DNA of 43,715 nt from Thermoleophilaceae bacterium (GTDB lineage Bacteria > Actinomycetota > Thermoleophilia > Solirubrobacterales > Thermoleophilaceae): contig JACVRW010000011.1 in assembly GCA_014534235.1 (NCBI GenBank), positions 1-43,715 of the forward strand, in the 5' to 3' direction. The notes beneath the pieces were generated by a model. It did no database searches. It was not told the DNA's origin and saw nothing but the letters and a program-made list of their open reading frames with translations. Shown in pieces: positions 29,096 through 38,080 of the stretch; position 1 is the first letter of the stretch, and each line of letters begins with the position of its first letter. The position numbers were made by a program, and so were the translations under genes.

Positions 29096-30742
29096 ATGGG
29101 GAGAGCTAACTCCCTACATGGACCTGACCGGCCTCGCCTCGTCGTGGTCCACCCGCGCCGGACGGCGCCGGCGGCCGAGGCGGACGTCCACCTCCCGGTG
29201 CGTCCGGGCGCCAACCCGCCGGTCCTCAACGGCATCCTTCGCGAGCTGATCGTCACGGATCGCATCGACCGCGCCTGGGTCGACCGGCACACGGTCGGCT
29301 TCGACGAGCTCGAGAGCACCGTGATGAGCTACACCCCGGGGCACGCCGCCGAGCTGAGCGGCGTGGCGGCCGCCGACATCCAAAGCGCGGCGCGCATCCT
29401 GGGCGAGGCGGAGGCGCTCTTGTCGACGGTGCTGCAGGGCGTCTACCAAACCCACCAGGCGACCGCGGCCGCGGTTCAGGTCAACAACATCAACCTCGTG
29501 CGCGGCATGATCGGGCGGCCGGGCGCGGGGGTCCTCCAGATGAACGGCCAGCCGACGGCGGAGAACACGCGCGAGACCGGCGCCGACGGGGACCTACCCG
29601 GCTTTCGCAACTGGGCGAACGACGACCACGTGGCCGAGCTGGCGCGGTTGTGGAACGTCGAGCCGAGCCGAATCCCGCACTACGCGCCGCCGACACACGC
29701 GATGGAGATCTTCCGCTACTGCGAGCAGGGCTCGATCGGGCTGCTCTGGATCAGCGGCACCAACCCGGCTGTGTCGCTGCCCGAGCTCGCAAGGGTCCGC
29801 GCGATCCTCTCCCAGGAGCGGCTGTTCGTCGTCGTGCAGGATCTGTACGAGACGGAGACGACGCGCCTGGCGGACGTGGTGCTGCCCGCCGCCGGCTGGG
29901 GCGAGAAGACCGGGACGTTCACGAACGCCGACCGGACCGTGCACCTCTCAGAGCAGGCGGTGGAGCCGCCGGGCGAGGCGCGCTCGGACCTCGACATCTG
30001 GCTCGACTATGCGCGCCGGATGGACTTCCGAGACAAGGACGGCGCGCCGCTCGTCAAGTGGCACGACGCCGAATCTACCTATGCGGCCTGGCAGGAGTGC
30101 TCGAAGGGCCGTCCCTGCGACTACTCCCACATCAGCTACGAGACGCTGCGCGGTGGCAGCGGCATCCAGTGGGGTGGCGAGCGCCTCTACGGCGACGGAC
30201 GCTTCTTCGCCGGACCGGACGAGTGCGAGAGCTTCGGGCGCGACCTGGCGACCGGGGCGCCGCTCGAGCCCGTCGAATACCGGTCGCTGAACCCCGACGG
30301 CAAGGCGATCCTCAAGGCCGCGGATCACCTGCCGCCCGATGAGGAGCCGAGCGACGACTTCCCGCTGTGGCTGACGACCGGGCGGACGATCTGGCACTTC
30401 CACACCCGCACGAAGACGGCGCGCGCGCCCGAGCTGCAGGCCGCCGCGCCGGAGCCGTGGATCGAGCTGTCAGCCGGCGACGCGGACCGGCTGGGCGTCT
30501 CGGGGGGCGATCTCGTGGAGGTGTCCACCTCCCGCGGCACCGTCCGGGCGCCGGCGCGGATCGGCGACCTTCGGGAGGGAACCGTGTTCATGCCCTTCCA
30601 CTACGGCTACTGGGACACCGACGACGGCGCCGGCCCGGACGGGAACCCCCGCGCGGCGAACGAGCTCACGCTCACCGATTGGGATCCGGCCTCGAAGCAG
30701 CCGCTCCAAAAGACGGCCGCGTGCCGGCTCAGCCGGGCATGA
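29096..30742 (+). pseudogene. Molybdopterin oxidoreductase (nitrate reductase/formate dehydrogenase-like) without its N-terminal third
   Basis: The open frame (548 codons if started at ATG 29096) begins inside the second molybdopterin domain with GPDRPRLVVVHPRRTAPAAE. It continues through VNNINLVRGMIGRPGAGVLQ, the MNGQPTAENTRETGADGDLP signature, WISGTNPAVSLPELARV and ADVVLPAAGWGEKTGTFTNA to an intact C-terminal dinucleotide-binding domain. The roughly 200 residues with the [4Fe-4S] cluster and Mo site are absent. A shadow of the missing join (LQLVLDRLE) lies in another frame at about 29067-29093, separated by about 30 inserted bases. The long downstream frame is undamaged, so the loss is probably recent. 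It overlaps the next gene (ATGA). Confidence 0.8.
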
Positions 30743-31227
30743 GGATCGGGGTCGCCATCGACGACCTCGCGAGCGCGGAGGGGCGGCTCGCCGAGGCGCT
30801 GCTCGAGCTGGGCGAGCGCCATAAGGCCGACCATGATGTGTTTCACCTAAGCCGCACCCTGGCCCGCTGGGCACATGCCCACATCGCCGCGCTCGAGCCG
30901 TTTGCCGCGCGCTACGCAACGGACGTAGAGGCCGGCGACCTCGGCCGCGAGCACGGCGGCCCGCTGCACATGCTGCGCGAGAAGGGCGCCGAGCTCCTCG
31001 GCCGCCGACCCGAGGCCGGCCTCCTGCTCCTGCGCGACATGCGCGCGCTGCATCTGCTGGCCGCCGAGGCGTCGGCCAACTGGACGATCCTCGGCCAGGC
31101 CGCCCAGGCGGCGAACGAAACCGAGTTGCTGGAATGCGTCAGCCGCTGCCACCCCGAGACGCTGCGCACGATGCGGTGGGCGCTCAACAAGCTGAAGGAA
31201 TCGGCGCCGCAGATTCTCACAACGTGA
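30739..31227 (+). CDS. Helical (ferritin-like) protein of unknown function, partner of the molybdoenzyme
   Basis: 162 residues from ATG 30739, in an ATGA overlap with the molybdopterin oxidoreductase. Almost the whole protein is predicted helical with a four-helix-bundle look: LAEALLELGERHKADHDVFH, LARWAHAHIAALEPFAARYA, LLLLRDMRALHLLAAEASAN and WTILGQAAQAANETELLECV. Glu/His pairs spaced along the helices (ERHKADHD, HAHIAALE) recall ferritin-like or hemerythrin-like metal sites, but I cannot prove metal binding. Such genes travel with this class of molybdoenzyme, so it was probably an accessory or electron-transfer partner. That partner enzyme is now broken. Confidence 0.7.
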   Translation: MRIGVAIDDLASAEGRLAEALLELGERHKADHDVFHLSRTLARWAHAHIAALEPFAARYATDVEAGDLGREHGGPLHMLREKGAELLGRRPEAGLLLLRDMRALHLLAAEASANWTILGQAAQAANETELLECVSRCHPETLRTMRWALNKLKESAPQILTT

Positions 31228-31378
31228 GGCCGCGGCCGGCCCGACCGGCTACGCCACCCTGCGCCCGGCCGAGGTCCTGCGCGCCATGCGCGCCCTCAAC
31301 GCGCTCCAGCGGGTCGGCGGATCTACGCGGCCCGCGCTCGCTGGCCGCGCTCCTCTACGTGGCCGCCGCCCGAGGCGC

Positions 31379-31558
31379 CTAGCTCCGGGGGAGCTCGGCT
31401 GTGACCGGGTCGCTCCGCTGCCGCAGCCGGTTGTAGACGCTCGCCATCACCGAGGTCGGCTGGCGGCCGTCTGGAGCACGCAGCGACGTCTCGTCCGCCC
31501 GCCCGGCGTTGCGGATAGTCCGGCTGCAGAGCACGGCGTGGCGTTCGTGGAGCGTCAC
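31379..31558 (-). CDS. Possible small ORF or gene remnant
   Basis: 59 codons from a GTG at 31558 (TLHERHAVLCSRTIRNAGRA, then PTSVMASVYNRLRQRSDPVT). Third positions are GC-rich and the frame stays open upstream without a start, so it may be the C-terminal remnant of a longer gene. On the other strand, 31240-31382 carries a separate trace (TGYATLRPAEVLRAMRALNA) that is frame-broken. No family was recognised for either. Confidence 0.3.
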   Translation of the reverse strand: MTLHERHAVLCSRTIRNAGRADETSLRAPDGRQPTSVMASVYNRLRQRSDPVTAELPRS

Positions 31559-31645
31559 GTACAGGTGGCGCCCGGGCCGTGCGCCGGTCGGTCGGTCACC
31601 GCGCGGCCTCGAGCCCCGTAGGGCCGAAACCGTCGAAGGTCCACC

Positions 31646-33670
31646 TCATCGCGTCGCCGCGATGCCGGGCGCCGCGTAATCGGCGAGCGCCATGACGGTG
31701 AGCTGCGGGTTCACGGTCGTCGCGCTCGGGAAGACACTGGCGTCGCACACGAAGAGGTTTCTGAAGCCGTGGACGCGTAGCGACGGGTCCACCACCCCCT
31801 TGCCCGGCTCGCCGCCGATCGGGTTGCCGCCCTGAGGATGGCCGGTTCCGATCGAAAGGTAGCGGCGTTTGCCCTTGCGCTTGTACGCGTCCAGCTGGTG
31901 GAGCTCGCCGTCCGAGCCGAAGGCATGGAACTGGAACGTGGAAGGCATCACCCGGCGCGCGCCGGCCGCCAGGTAGATGCGCCCGAGCAGCTTCAGGGCG
32001 TCGACCAGCGTCTCCACGTCCTTGCGCGCGGGCGTGTAAACGATGTCTACGCCACCCGTCAGCGCGGGCCGTAGCCGCGCCGCCGTCGTGGTCCCGACGA
32101 GCACGCCCCCCGCGGTCAGGTGGCGGAAGCGAGCCATGTTGCGGCGGTGGTCGTCGAGCCATCCCGGCATGTTCAGCGCCTGGCTCACGACCGGGTTGAA
32201 CCAGGTCTCCATCACGAACCCGCGCTCGCGGGGCGCCTGGAGGTAGTGGGAGATCTGGACGCCGTCGAAGGAGTCGAGCTCCTCCTCGAAGTCGGCGGTG
32301 ATCGGCGACGCCATGTTGAAGCAGAGGCTCCGGCCCGCGCGCGGCCGGGCGATCTTGCTCTGCATCAGCAGCCAGCTGGAGGCGATCGCGCCGGCTGACA
32401 CCACGACGGTGTTGGCCTTCACGCGGAGCCTGCGCCCGTCGCTCAAGCGGGCCGCGACCGCCTCGGCGCGTCCGTCGGTGGTCTCGATCCGCTCGGCGTG
32501 GCACTCCGGCAGGATCCGCAGCCGCTCACCGAACCGCTGCTGCCCCTCCGGCAGGACCTTGTCGAGCATGGAGAGCTTCGTGCCGAAGGGGCAGCCGATG
32601 TTGCAGTAGCCGCTTCCGGGGCAGTCGGAGATGTTGGCCTCGACGACATCGACCGAGTAGGGCGGTTCTGTCAGTCCGAGCTTCCTCGCCCCTTCCAGGA
32701 ACTTCTCGGCGCCGGCCTGCAGGTGCGGGCTGGGCGGCCGCCGGACGCGGAGCCATTCGCGTACGGTCGCGAACGACCGGGCCAGTCGAGCAGGGTCCAG
32801 CCCAGCTTCGTGCCTCGAGCCGTTCCAGTCGCGCAGCACGTGGTCGGGGAGGTCGAAGCAGACTGCGTTGTTGATAACCGTCGAGCCGCCGACGCACATG
32901 CCCTGCAGCACCTGAAAGCTGAAGTCGCGCGAGAGCTGGAGCGCGCCGTCGGCGTAGAGGTCCGAGATCTGCTTCACTTCGTCCTCGCTGAAGTCCGACG
33001 GGTCCACGTGGCGGCCGCGCTCCAGCACCAGCACGCTGCGGTCGGCCTCGGCCAGGCGGTAGGCGGCGATCGCCCCGGCCGCGCCGCTGCCTATCACCAC
33101 GGCGTCGGCCGAGATGGTGTCGCCGTCCGGCGGCGCGACGCAGGTCACGCGCGGGGGTCTCGGGAGCGATCCGACGGCGTCCGAGTAGCGCGGGCGCTTC
33201 GAGAACGGCTTGTACCCGACGGAGTCGAACGTCGCCGGGTCGCTGTAGTAGCCGAGATAGGCCATCTGGCTCGAGAGGCGGAACATCGCCTGGATAAGGC
33301 GCCGCCCGATGCGGACACGGCCGTAGGCGATGTCCCGGACGAAGCGCTTCTCGACGAAGTCCCGGCGCGCCCGCGGCTCTATCTTCGGAAACGGCGGGCG
33401 AAGGAAGAGCAGTGGATAGAGCCAGAGCCCGATCAGCGCAACCTTCACGACCCATTTCCGCTGGGCGCGAAAGTTCCCCATGTAGCGGTCGACGTTGCGC
33501 GCGACCTGCTTCGGCGCGAGGAGCTTCGCGTCGACGGCCACCTCGGCGAGCGCCGCCAGCGCGTCGGACGCCGGCCGGGGCAGGAAGCGGCCCTCAGGCT
33601 CTCTCGGCGGGGGCGCCGGTTCGATCGGAGCGGGAATCCTGATGGGGCGACTGTACGCCTCGCTCGGCAC
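31646..33670 (-). CDS. GMC-family FAD oxidoreductase with an N-terminal helical domain
   Basis: About 674 residues if started at GTG 33670. The frame is open further upstream but looks non-coding there. The first 150 residues form a helical domain with one hydrophobic stretch (VALIGLWLYPLLFL), as seen in membrane-associated GMC enzymes. FAD binding: DAVVIGSGAAGAIAAYRLAE, then LVLERG. GMCVGGSTVINNAVCFDLPD is the GMC signature region. GSGYCNIGCPFGTKLSMLDK is the Cys-rich segment of the cholesterol/alcohol oxidase-like branch. The C-terminus GFRNLFVCDASVFPSATTVN followed by PQLTVMALADYAA closes the FAD domain. It oxidises an alcohol of unknown identity. The gene is not part of an evident operon. 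Confidence 0.87.
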   Translation of the reverse strand: MPSEAYSRPIRIPAPIEPAPPPREPEGRFLPRPASDALAALAEVAVDAKLLAPKQVARNVDRYMGNFRAQRKWVVKVALIGLWLYPLLFLRPPFPKIEPRARRDFVEKRFVRDIAYGRVRIGRRLIQAMFRLSSQMAYLGYYSDPATFDSVGYKPFSKRPRYSDAVGSLPRPPRVTCVAPPDGDTISADAVVIGSGAAGAIAAYRLAEADRSVLVLERGRHVDPSDFSEDEVKQISDLYADGALQLSRDFSFQVLQGMCVGGSTVINNAVCFDLPDHVLRDWNGSRHEAGLDPARLARSFATVREWLRVRRPPSPHLQAGAEKFLEGARKLGLTEPPYSVDVVEANISDCPGSGYCNIGCPFGTKLSMLDKVLPEGQQRFGERLRILPECHAERIETTDGRAEAVAARLSDGRRLRVKANTVVVSAGAIASSWLLMQSKIARPRAGRSLCFNMASPITADFEEELDSFDGVQISHYLQAPRERGFVMETWFNPVVSQALNMPGWLDDHRRNMARFRHLTAGGVLVGTTTAARLRPALTGGVDIVYTPARKDVETLVDALKLLGRIYLAAGARRVMPSTFQFHAFGSDGELHQLDAYKRKGKRRYLSIGTGHPQGGNPIGGEPGKGVVDPSLRVHGFRNLFVCDASVFPSATTVNPQLTVMALADYAAPGIAATR

Positions 33671-34133
33671 CGAAGGCAAGTGGCGGCGCGGCGGCAAGCA
33701 CGCCGACACGTGCGATGCCGTCTGGAACCCGTCTCCCAAGGACGAGGCGCACCGCCTCGGGCACGGCGGCCTCGAGCGGCGGGCGATTTCCGCGGCCCTC
33801 CGCGCCGAGATCGCCATCGATTCGCCGCTGGAGGCGCCGCACTGATCCAGAGCGGCGTCGGGGCGACGTCGCCTGAAGTTCCACGTCATCCCCCGACGGC
33901 TGTGTCCGCCTTCTATTCCCGCCGCGCCGCGCCCAGGTGAGCCCGGCGCTTCGGAGGTGAGACCTTCTCCGATCCAGGCGGTCAGCGTCCCTGGCGACCA
34001 CCGCCGATCGCGTACCGGCGCGACGCTCACCGGTTCACGGGCCGACGCACCGAACGCTCCGCGACCGCCCGGCGCGCCGACTGCCTCGATCTGCACACTG
34101 CTGGTGCCCGGCGGGACCCAGAAACTGCTGCAC
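33671..34133. other. Gap between the GMC oxidoreductase and the flavin reductase
   Basis: A 67-codon forward ORF from ATG 33642 to 33845 (GRLYASLGTEGKWRRGGKHA at its start) overlaps the 5' end of the GMC gene and has no clear ribosome site. It may be a small gene or a shadow. The remainder (33846-34133) shows nothing I can interpret. Confidence 0.25.
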
Positions 34134-34622
34134 CTACGCCTCGTGCCCCGGCTCGATCCGCTTCGCGCGGTGGAAGTCGAATTGCTCCTCGTTGGCGCTG
34201 GCTGCCGCGAAGGGCTCGAGTACGAAGGCGTCGTGGTCACCGGCGGGGAGCCGCTCGAGGACACGGCCCGCAAACCAGTTGCCACACTCCTCGAGCACGG
34301 GCGCGCCGCCGGGGCCGGGACGCCAGGCGCAGCGGGCGAACTTGTCGACCTCGTCCCCCGTCTCGCCGCCGAACAGCTCGGCCAGCTCCTGCGCGTGGCT
34401 CGGGAGCATGTGAACCACGAGCGTGTCCGCCTCGCATGCGACACGGTACGTGCGGTTGCTCCGCGACAGACAGACGATGAAGCGGGGCGGCTCGATGCTG
34501 CATTGCGTCGCGAAGCCCACCAGGCAGCCCGCTCGCTCTGCTCCGGCGGCCGCCGTCACGACGAACATCGGGTAGTCGAGATCGGCGACGATCCGGTGCA
34601 CCACCTGATTGCCGGCGTCCAT
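34134..34622 (-). CDS. Flavin reductase-like FMN-binding protein
   Basis: 162 residues from ATG 34622, with GGAAGGAG upstream. The flavin reductase split-barrel pattern is clear: YPMFVVTAAAGAERAGCLVG, FATQCSIEPPRFIVCLSRSN and VVHMLPSHAQELAELFGGET, then DKFARCAWRPG and LERLPAGDHDAFVLEPFAAA. It should bind FMN and either supply reduced flavin to a partner or act alone. No oxygenase partner is next to it. A perfect CCAACG-CGA-CGTTGG palindrome lies just ahead of the ribosome site. Upstream is the decayed thioredoxin reductase gene on the same strand. Confidence 0.87.
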   Translation of the reverse strand: MDAGNQVVHRIVADLDYPMFVVTAAAGAERAGCLVGFATQCSIEPPRFIVCLSRSNRTYRVACEADTLVVHMLPSHAQELAELFGGETGDEVDKFARCAWRPGPGGAPVLEECGNWFAGRVLERLPAGDHDAFVLEPFAAASANEEQFDFHRAKRIEPGHEA

Positions 34623-34635
34623 GCCAGCTCCTTCC

Positions 34636-34650
34636 CCAACGCGACGTTGG
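34636..34650. promoter_or_regulatory. Palindromic operator candidate before the flavin reductase gene
   Basis: CCAACG-CGA-CGTTGG is a perfect inverted repeat with six-base arms and a three-base spacer. Its near edge lies 14 bases from the start codon, directly upstream of the ribosome site. A repressor bound here would block transcription or early elongation. No regulator gene is adjacent. Confidence 0.45.
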
Positions 34651-34689
34651 TTCACGCGCGGAGGCCGGTGAGATCGGCACCGCTCCGTC

Positions 34690-35405
34690 CCAATAACTCG
34701 GACGGATCCCAGCGTCGTCTCCCGTAGATCGGCGCGGCGATGGAGCAACGTGACGAGAGCGCCGCCGCGACAAGCCAGACGGCGGCCTGCTCGGCTGAGT
34801 TCCCTCCCCGACCACGCCGACGCGCGAGGCGCCGCAGAGGTGCGCCTCGGGTGGTCCGGCCGCGTAGAAGATGCTCATCCCCTCGTGTTCGGCGAGCGCC
34901 TCGACCAGCAGCCGCCGGTATTGACCGCTGATCCCGGCCGGGAACCCGAGGAGTTATCCATCCTGCGGGACGAGCCCGCCTGTCCGCCGAGCGCGGTGCT
35001 GTCGACTACGAGCGTCTCAAGGCCCTCGGAGGCGCCGTCGTTCGCTCCGGGTCATGCCGGGTGAAGGCCGGCGATTGCTCCGCGCGAACCCGACCATCCG
35101 CATGGTCGTCTCGGACGAGTGCGGGCCGATGATTTCGAGACCGATGCCTGGATCCGCTGCAGCGGTTCGCGCCGGGCGCTGAACGTCGAAGAGCAGGAGG
35201 TCGCTGAGCGTCCGTCCTCGACGGGGAGCGACCTAAGCGCCTCATGGTCGACGGCGATGTAGCGTAAGGGCTGCCTCGCACACGTCCGCATACCGCTCCT
35301 CGCCGAGCTCGGCAAGCGTGGCGAGCTGCGACTCGAACAAGGTGGGACTCGCTGCCCCCGACACGTTCGAGCTTGCAGATTGCGCCACGCGACGAGTTAC
35401 CGACG
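34690..35405 (-). pseudogene. Ruined cNMP-binding/thioredoxin reductase fusion gene
   Basis: Reading the reverse strand from about 35405, pieces of one protein appear in order in different frames. They are the N-terminus of a cyclic-nucleotide-binding domain (SPTLFESQLATLAELGEERY), its end (YIAVDHEALRSL), the linker (GLEIIGPHSSETTMRMVGFA; AFTRHDPE), and the FAD domain (GASEGLETLVVDSTALGGQA, GSSRRMDN, LGFPAGISGQ). The NAD domain follows (GMSIFYAAGPPEAHLCGASR, GNSAEQAAVWL, HVTLLHRRADLRETTLG). Most of the cNMP barrel, the first FAD motif and the redox CxxC segment are deleted. At least five frameshifts and a stop remain. The intact family is a soluble redox enzyme of about 550 residues. Confidence 0.75.
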
Positions 35406-35453
35406 CCTTCGGCGGCTTGGGCCGCGAGCACGACGGGATCACCCCGCCCGCGA

Positions 35454-36365
35454 CTAGTGCGGCGCGGGGAGCGCGCCCTCCTCGTCCGGTTGCGGTGGCG
35501 GCGCCGCGCGCGTCTGGATGACGATCGCCACGATCACAACCGCGCCGCCAACGAGTGTGAGCGTGCTGGGGCGCTCGTCGAGCGCGAGCCACACCCACAC
35601 GGGCCCGAGCACCACCTCGAGCAGCGTGATGAGGCCCACCTGTACGGCCGGTATCAGCCGCGCGCCGACGGTGAGCAGCGCAAAGCCGAGCCCGATCTGA
35701 CCGATGCCGAGCGCCGCAAGCCAGACGACGTCGTGGCCGACAATCGCGCCGGGACTGGCGAAGGGAAGGAAGGCCGCGACGAGGATCGCCTGCGAGAGGC
35801 AGGTGGCCGGCGCCATCGAGACGTCGCGGCGCCAGCGGGTGATCACGATCATCAGCGCGAAGGCCAGCGCCACGACGAGCGACAGGCCGTCGCCCGATAG
35901 GCTGCCCTCGCCCGGGGCCCCGAGCATCAGCGCGACGCCGGCCAGTGCCAGGGCCATCGCCACGACGGTGCGTCGCGTGATCGGCTCGCCGAGCATCAGC
36001 CGGGCGAGCAGAGCGGCGAGCACGGGGGCGACGGCCAGGATAAACAGGACGCGTGCGACGCTCGTGTGATTGAGCGCGGCGATGAAGCTCCCCGACGCGG
36101 TCGCGACGCACAGCGCCACGGCGACGCCCGCGACCCCGATGGACCTGAACGCCTGCACCACTCCCCCGCGCTCGGCGACCGCGACATAGGCCAGCAGCGC
36201 GGCGGCCGCGAACGCCGCTCGGCCGAGGACCTGGGTCGACGCGTCGAGCGTCAGCTGGCGCTGGAGGACTCCCGCGGTCGACCACGCGACCGCGGCGAGC
36301 GCCACGCAGATCTGCCCGCGCCGTTGGCGCCGCGACCCCTCCCGCGGCACGGTCGCCGTCGTCAC
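35454..36365 (-). CDS. EamA-family (DMT superfamily) transporter
   Basis: 303 residues from ATG 36365. There are ten hydrophobic segments in two EamA repeats. The first runs from ICVALAAVAWSTAGVLQRQL to VVAMALALAGVALMLGAPGE. The second runs from LSLVVALAFALMIVITRW to LTLVGGAVVIVAIVIQT. Conserved repeat features are visible (TSVARVLFILAVAPVLAALL; LIPAVQVGLITLLEVVLGPV, then WVWLALDERPS). It probably exports or imports an amino acid or other small metabolite across the inner membrane. The substrate is unknown. A short polar tail ends the protein. It stands alone between a pseudogene and the DUF2855 gene. Confidence 0.9.
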   Translation of the reverse strand: MTTATVPREGSRRQRRGQICVALAAVAWSTAGVLQRQLTLDASTQVLGRAAFAAAALLAYVAVAERGGVVQAFRSIGVAGVAVALCVATASGSFIAALNHTSVARVLFILAVAPVLAALLARLMLGEPITRRTVVAMALALAGVALMLGAPGEGSLSGDGLSLVVALAFALMIVITRWRRDVSMAPATCLSQAILVAAFLPFASPGAIVGHDVVWLAALGIGQIGLGFALLTVGARLIPAVQVGLITLLEVVLGPVWVWLALDERPSTLTLVGGAVVIVAIVIQTRAAPPPQPDEEGALPAPH

Positions 36366-36585
36366 GCCGTCAAGTGATAGCGAATGCCGCGCTCAGCCCA
36401 CCGCCTCCGAGTCTGATCGCGCCGACGGGGGCGCGAGGCGAGCTGACGCGTCGCGAAGCCGCGCCTCCACGACGCGGCCGGCGCGCGCGAGCGACACGAC
36501 ATCGACCCATCGGGAGCTCCGAGCCTACGACGGAACCGACGGCGTGTATGACTCCGTCTCCGTCGACGCCGGCTGACCGCTCGAT

Positions 36586-37614
36586 CTACGCGACGCGCAG
36601 GACGTAGCCCTTGCGCGGGTCGACGGCGCCGTCTACGAACGCGCGGAAGACACCTTCGACGTCGTCGCTGGCCTCGATCTCCATGAACCGGTCCAGCCGC
36701 TGGGCGAGCCGCGACAGCGATTCCCTGATGCTCTCCTGGAGCCGGCCGGGGCCGAGCTCTTTGCTGAGGCGTTCGATGTGGGCGGGGGCGAAGAAGAACT
36801 CCGGCTGCGGGTCTGGGAGGCCGTCGCCGGCCCGCGGATGGTCCCAATGCGTCAGGCCGACTTGAATGCTCTTCGTGAGCTTGGCGCCCTCGTGGACGGC
36901 GCGGCTGACGTCGCGGTTGCCCGCGAAGTCGACGTAGACGCCCGAGCCGCTAAGCCTGGTCGCGATCTCGTCGTAGGTGATGATCTCGTCGTAGAGGTCG
37001 AGCGATGTCGTGTAGTCGCGGTTGCGGGGCGAGGTCAGACCGGTCGTGGGGATGCCTTTCTCTGTGAGGACGAACGTCGTGCTGTAGGCGGTCTTGCTCG
37101 AGGCGCTGGAGACGATGACGCGCCCTGCGTTCTTCAAGTACTCCGCGATGAGCCAGCCAGTGGAGAACAGCGGTCGGAGGATCATCACGGCGTCCTCGTG
37201 CGGCTGACCGGGGTCGACGCGCACGTAGCGGTTGTACACCGCCGGCAGCTCGGTCCGGTGGGGTGTGACGTCGATGAAGCCCGGCCCGCCCGACTGTGGT
37301 CGCACGGTCAGGTAAGTCGACATCGGGAAGTAGCCGTAGAAGCGCTGCCCCGGCTCGACGCCGGCCGACCGGCTGGCCACGACATCGCCGTAGCCCCACG
37401 CCGGGATGCGGCCGTACGCCGTGTCGCTCGCCGGGAAGAACCTCCAGTAGCCGACCATGTCCCCGATGGCGCCGTAGGTGACATTGTTCGCCGTGAAGCC
37501 GAACTTCACGATCTCAAGCTGAGCGTCGCCGTCGGCGACCTCGTCGCGTCGCGGCTCGCCGCTGGTGAACCGCGTCTGGCGCAGATCGTCCTTGCGGACC
37601 TCGAAGTCGCTCAC
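36586..37614 (-). CDS. DUF2855 family protein (MDR-like)
   Basis: 342 residues from ATG 37614. The sequence follows DUF2855: FEVRKDDLRQTRFTSGEP, IVKFGFTANNVTYGAIGDMV, YWRFFPASDTAYGRIPAWGY and GDVVASRSAGVEPGQRFYGY, then PLFSTGWLIAEYLKNAG, VIVSSASSKTAYSTTFVLTE and the late VYVDFAGNRDVSRAVHEG. The fold resembles medium-chain dehydrogenases with a degenerate nucleotide-binding loop. No reaction has been assigned to the family. The gene is isolated. The 220-base stretch between it and the EamA gene contains no gene I can support. Confidence 0.85.
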   Translation of the reverse strand: MSDFEVRKDDLRQTRFTSGEPRRDEVADGDAQLEIVKFGFTANNVTYGAIGDMVGYWRFFPASDTAYGRIPAWGYGDVVASRSAGVEPGQRFYGYFPMSTYLTVRPQSGGPGFIDVTPHRTELPAVYNRYVRVDPGQPHEDAVMILRPLFSTGWLIAEYLKNAGRVIVSSASSKTAYSTTFVLTEKGIPTTGLTSPRNRDYTTSLDLYDEIITYDEIATRLSGSGVYVDFAGNRDVSRAVHEGAKLTKSIQVGLTHWDHPRAGDGLPDPQPEFFFAPAHIERLSKELGPGRLQESIRESLSRLAQRLDRFMEIEASDDVEGVFRAFVDGAVDPRKGYVLRVA

Positions 37615-38080
37615 GGGCGTGAAGCTATCTCAGCTGCGCAGCTCCTCGGACGTGCTCTTTCCCCGGGGACAGCTAGACCGTCCTCGTCGATCGGTTTGTC
37701 GGCCTGCGTCTGAATGGCCCGCGCGACGCAACGCAGGCACGCGCCAACAGCAATCCGGCGCCCGCCCAGGCGTCGCCGTATTCGTCATGCCAGTTCAGCC
37801 ACACGTACGGCGGGGTCTGGGGGTAGCCCTCCGGCGAGTCCTCCCACTCCTCCTGCCGCCCGAACGCCGTGATGTCGAGGCGCGACTGCAGTGACCGAGG
37901 ACGGATCCGAGAGGGCTGAGCGCGTGTTCGGCGCGCGGCGAGGACGTCTCGAAGGAGCGAATCCGGGCCCGAGCGGTTCATGGAGTGGTACGGCGCCGAC
38001 GCCGAGCTACGCGACCCCTTGTTCTGCGAAGGTCCCCCGGTACGGGCTTCGACGAACGCTGGACGGCAGAGGAGCTGACA
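37615..38080. other. Gap with a coding-like remnant upstream of the acyl-CoA dehydrogenase gene
   Basis: On the reverse strand, about 37885-37680 encodes a natural-looking segment (LDITAFGRQEEWEDSPEGYP, then PPYVWLNWHDEYGDAWAGAG) without a credible start. It ends in Arg-rich sequence and is probably a fragment of a lost gene whose family I do not recognise. On the forward strand FMEWYGADAELRDPLF (about 37977-38026) is a second short trace. A good ribosome site (AGAGGAG) precedes the gene at 38081. Confidence 0.35.
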
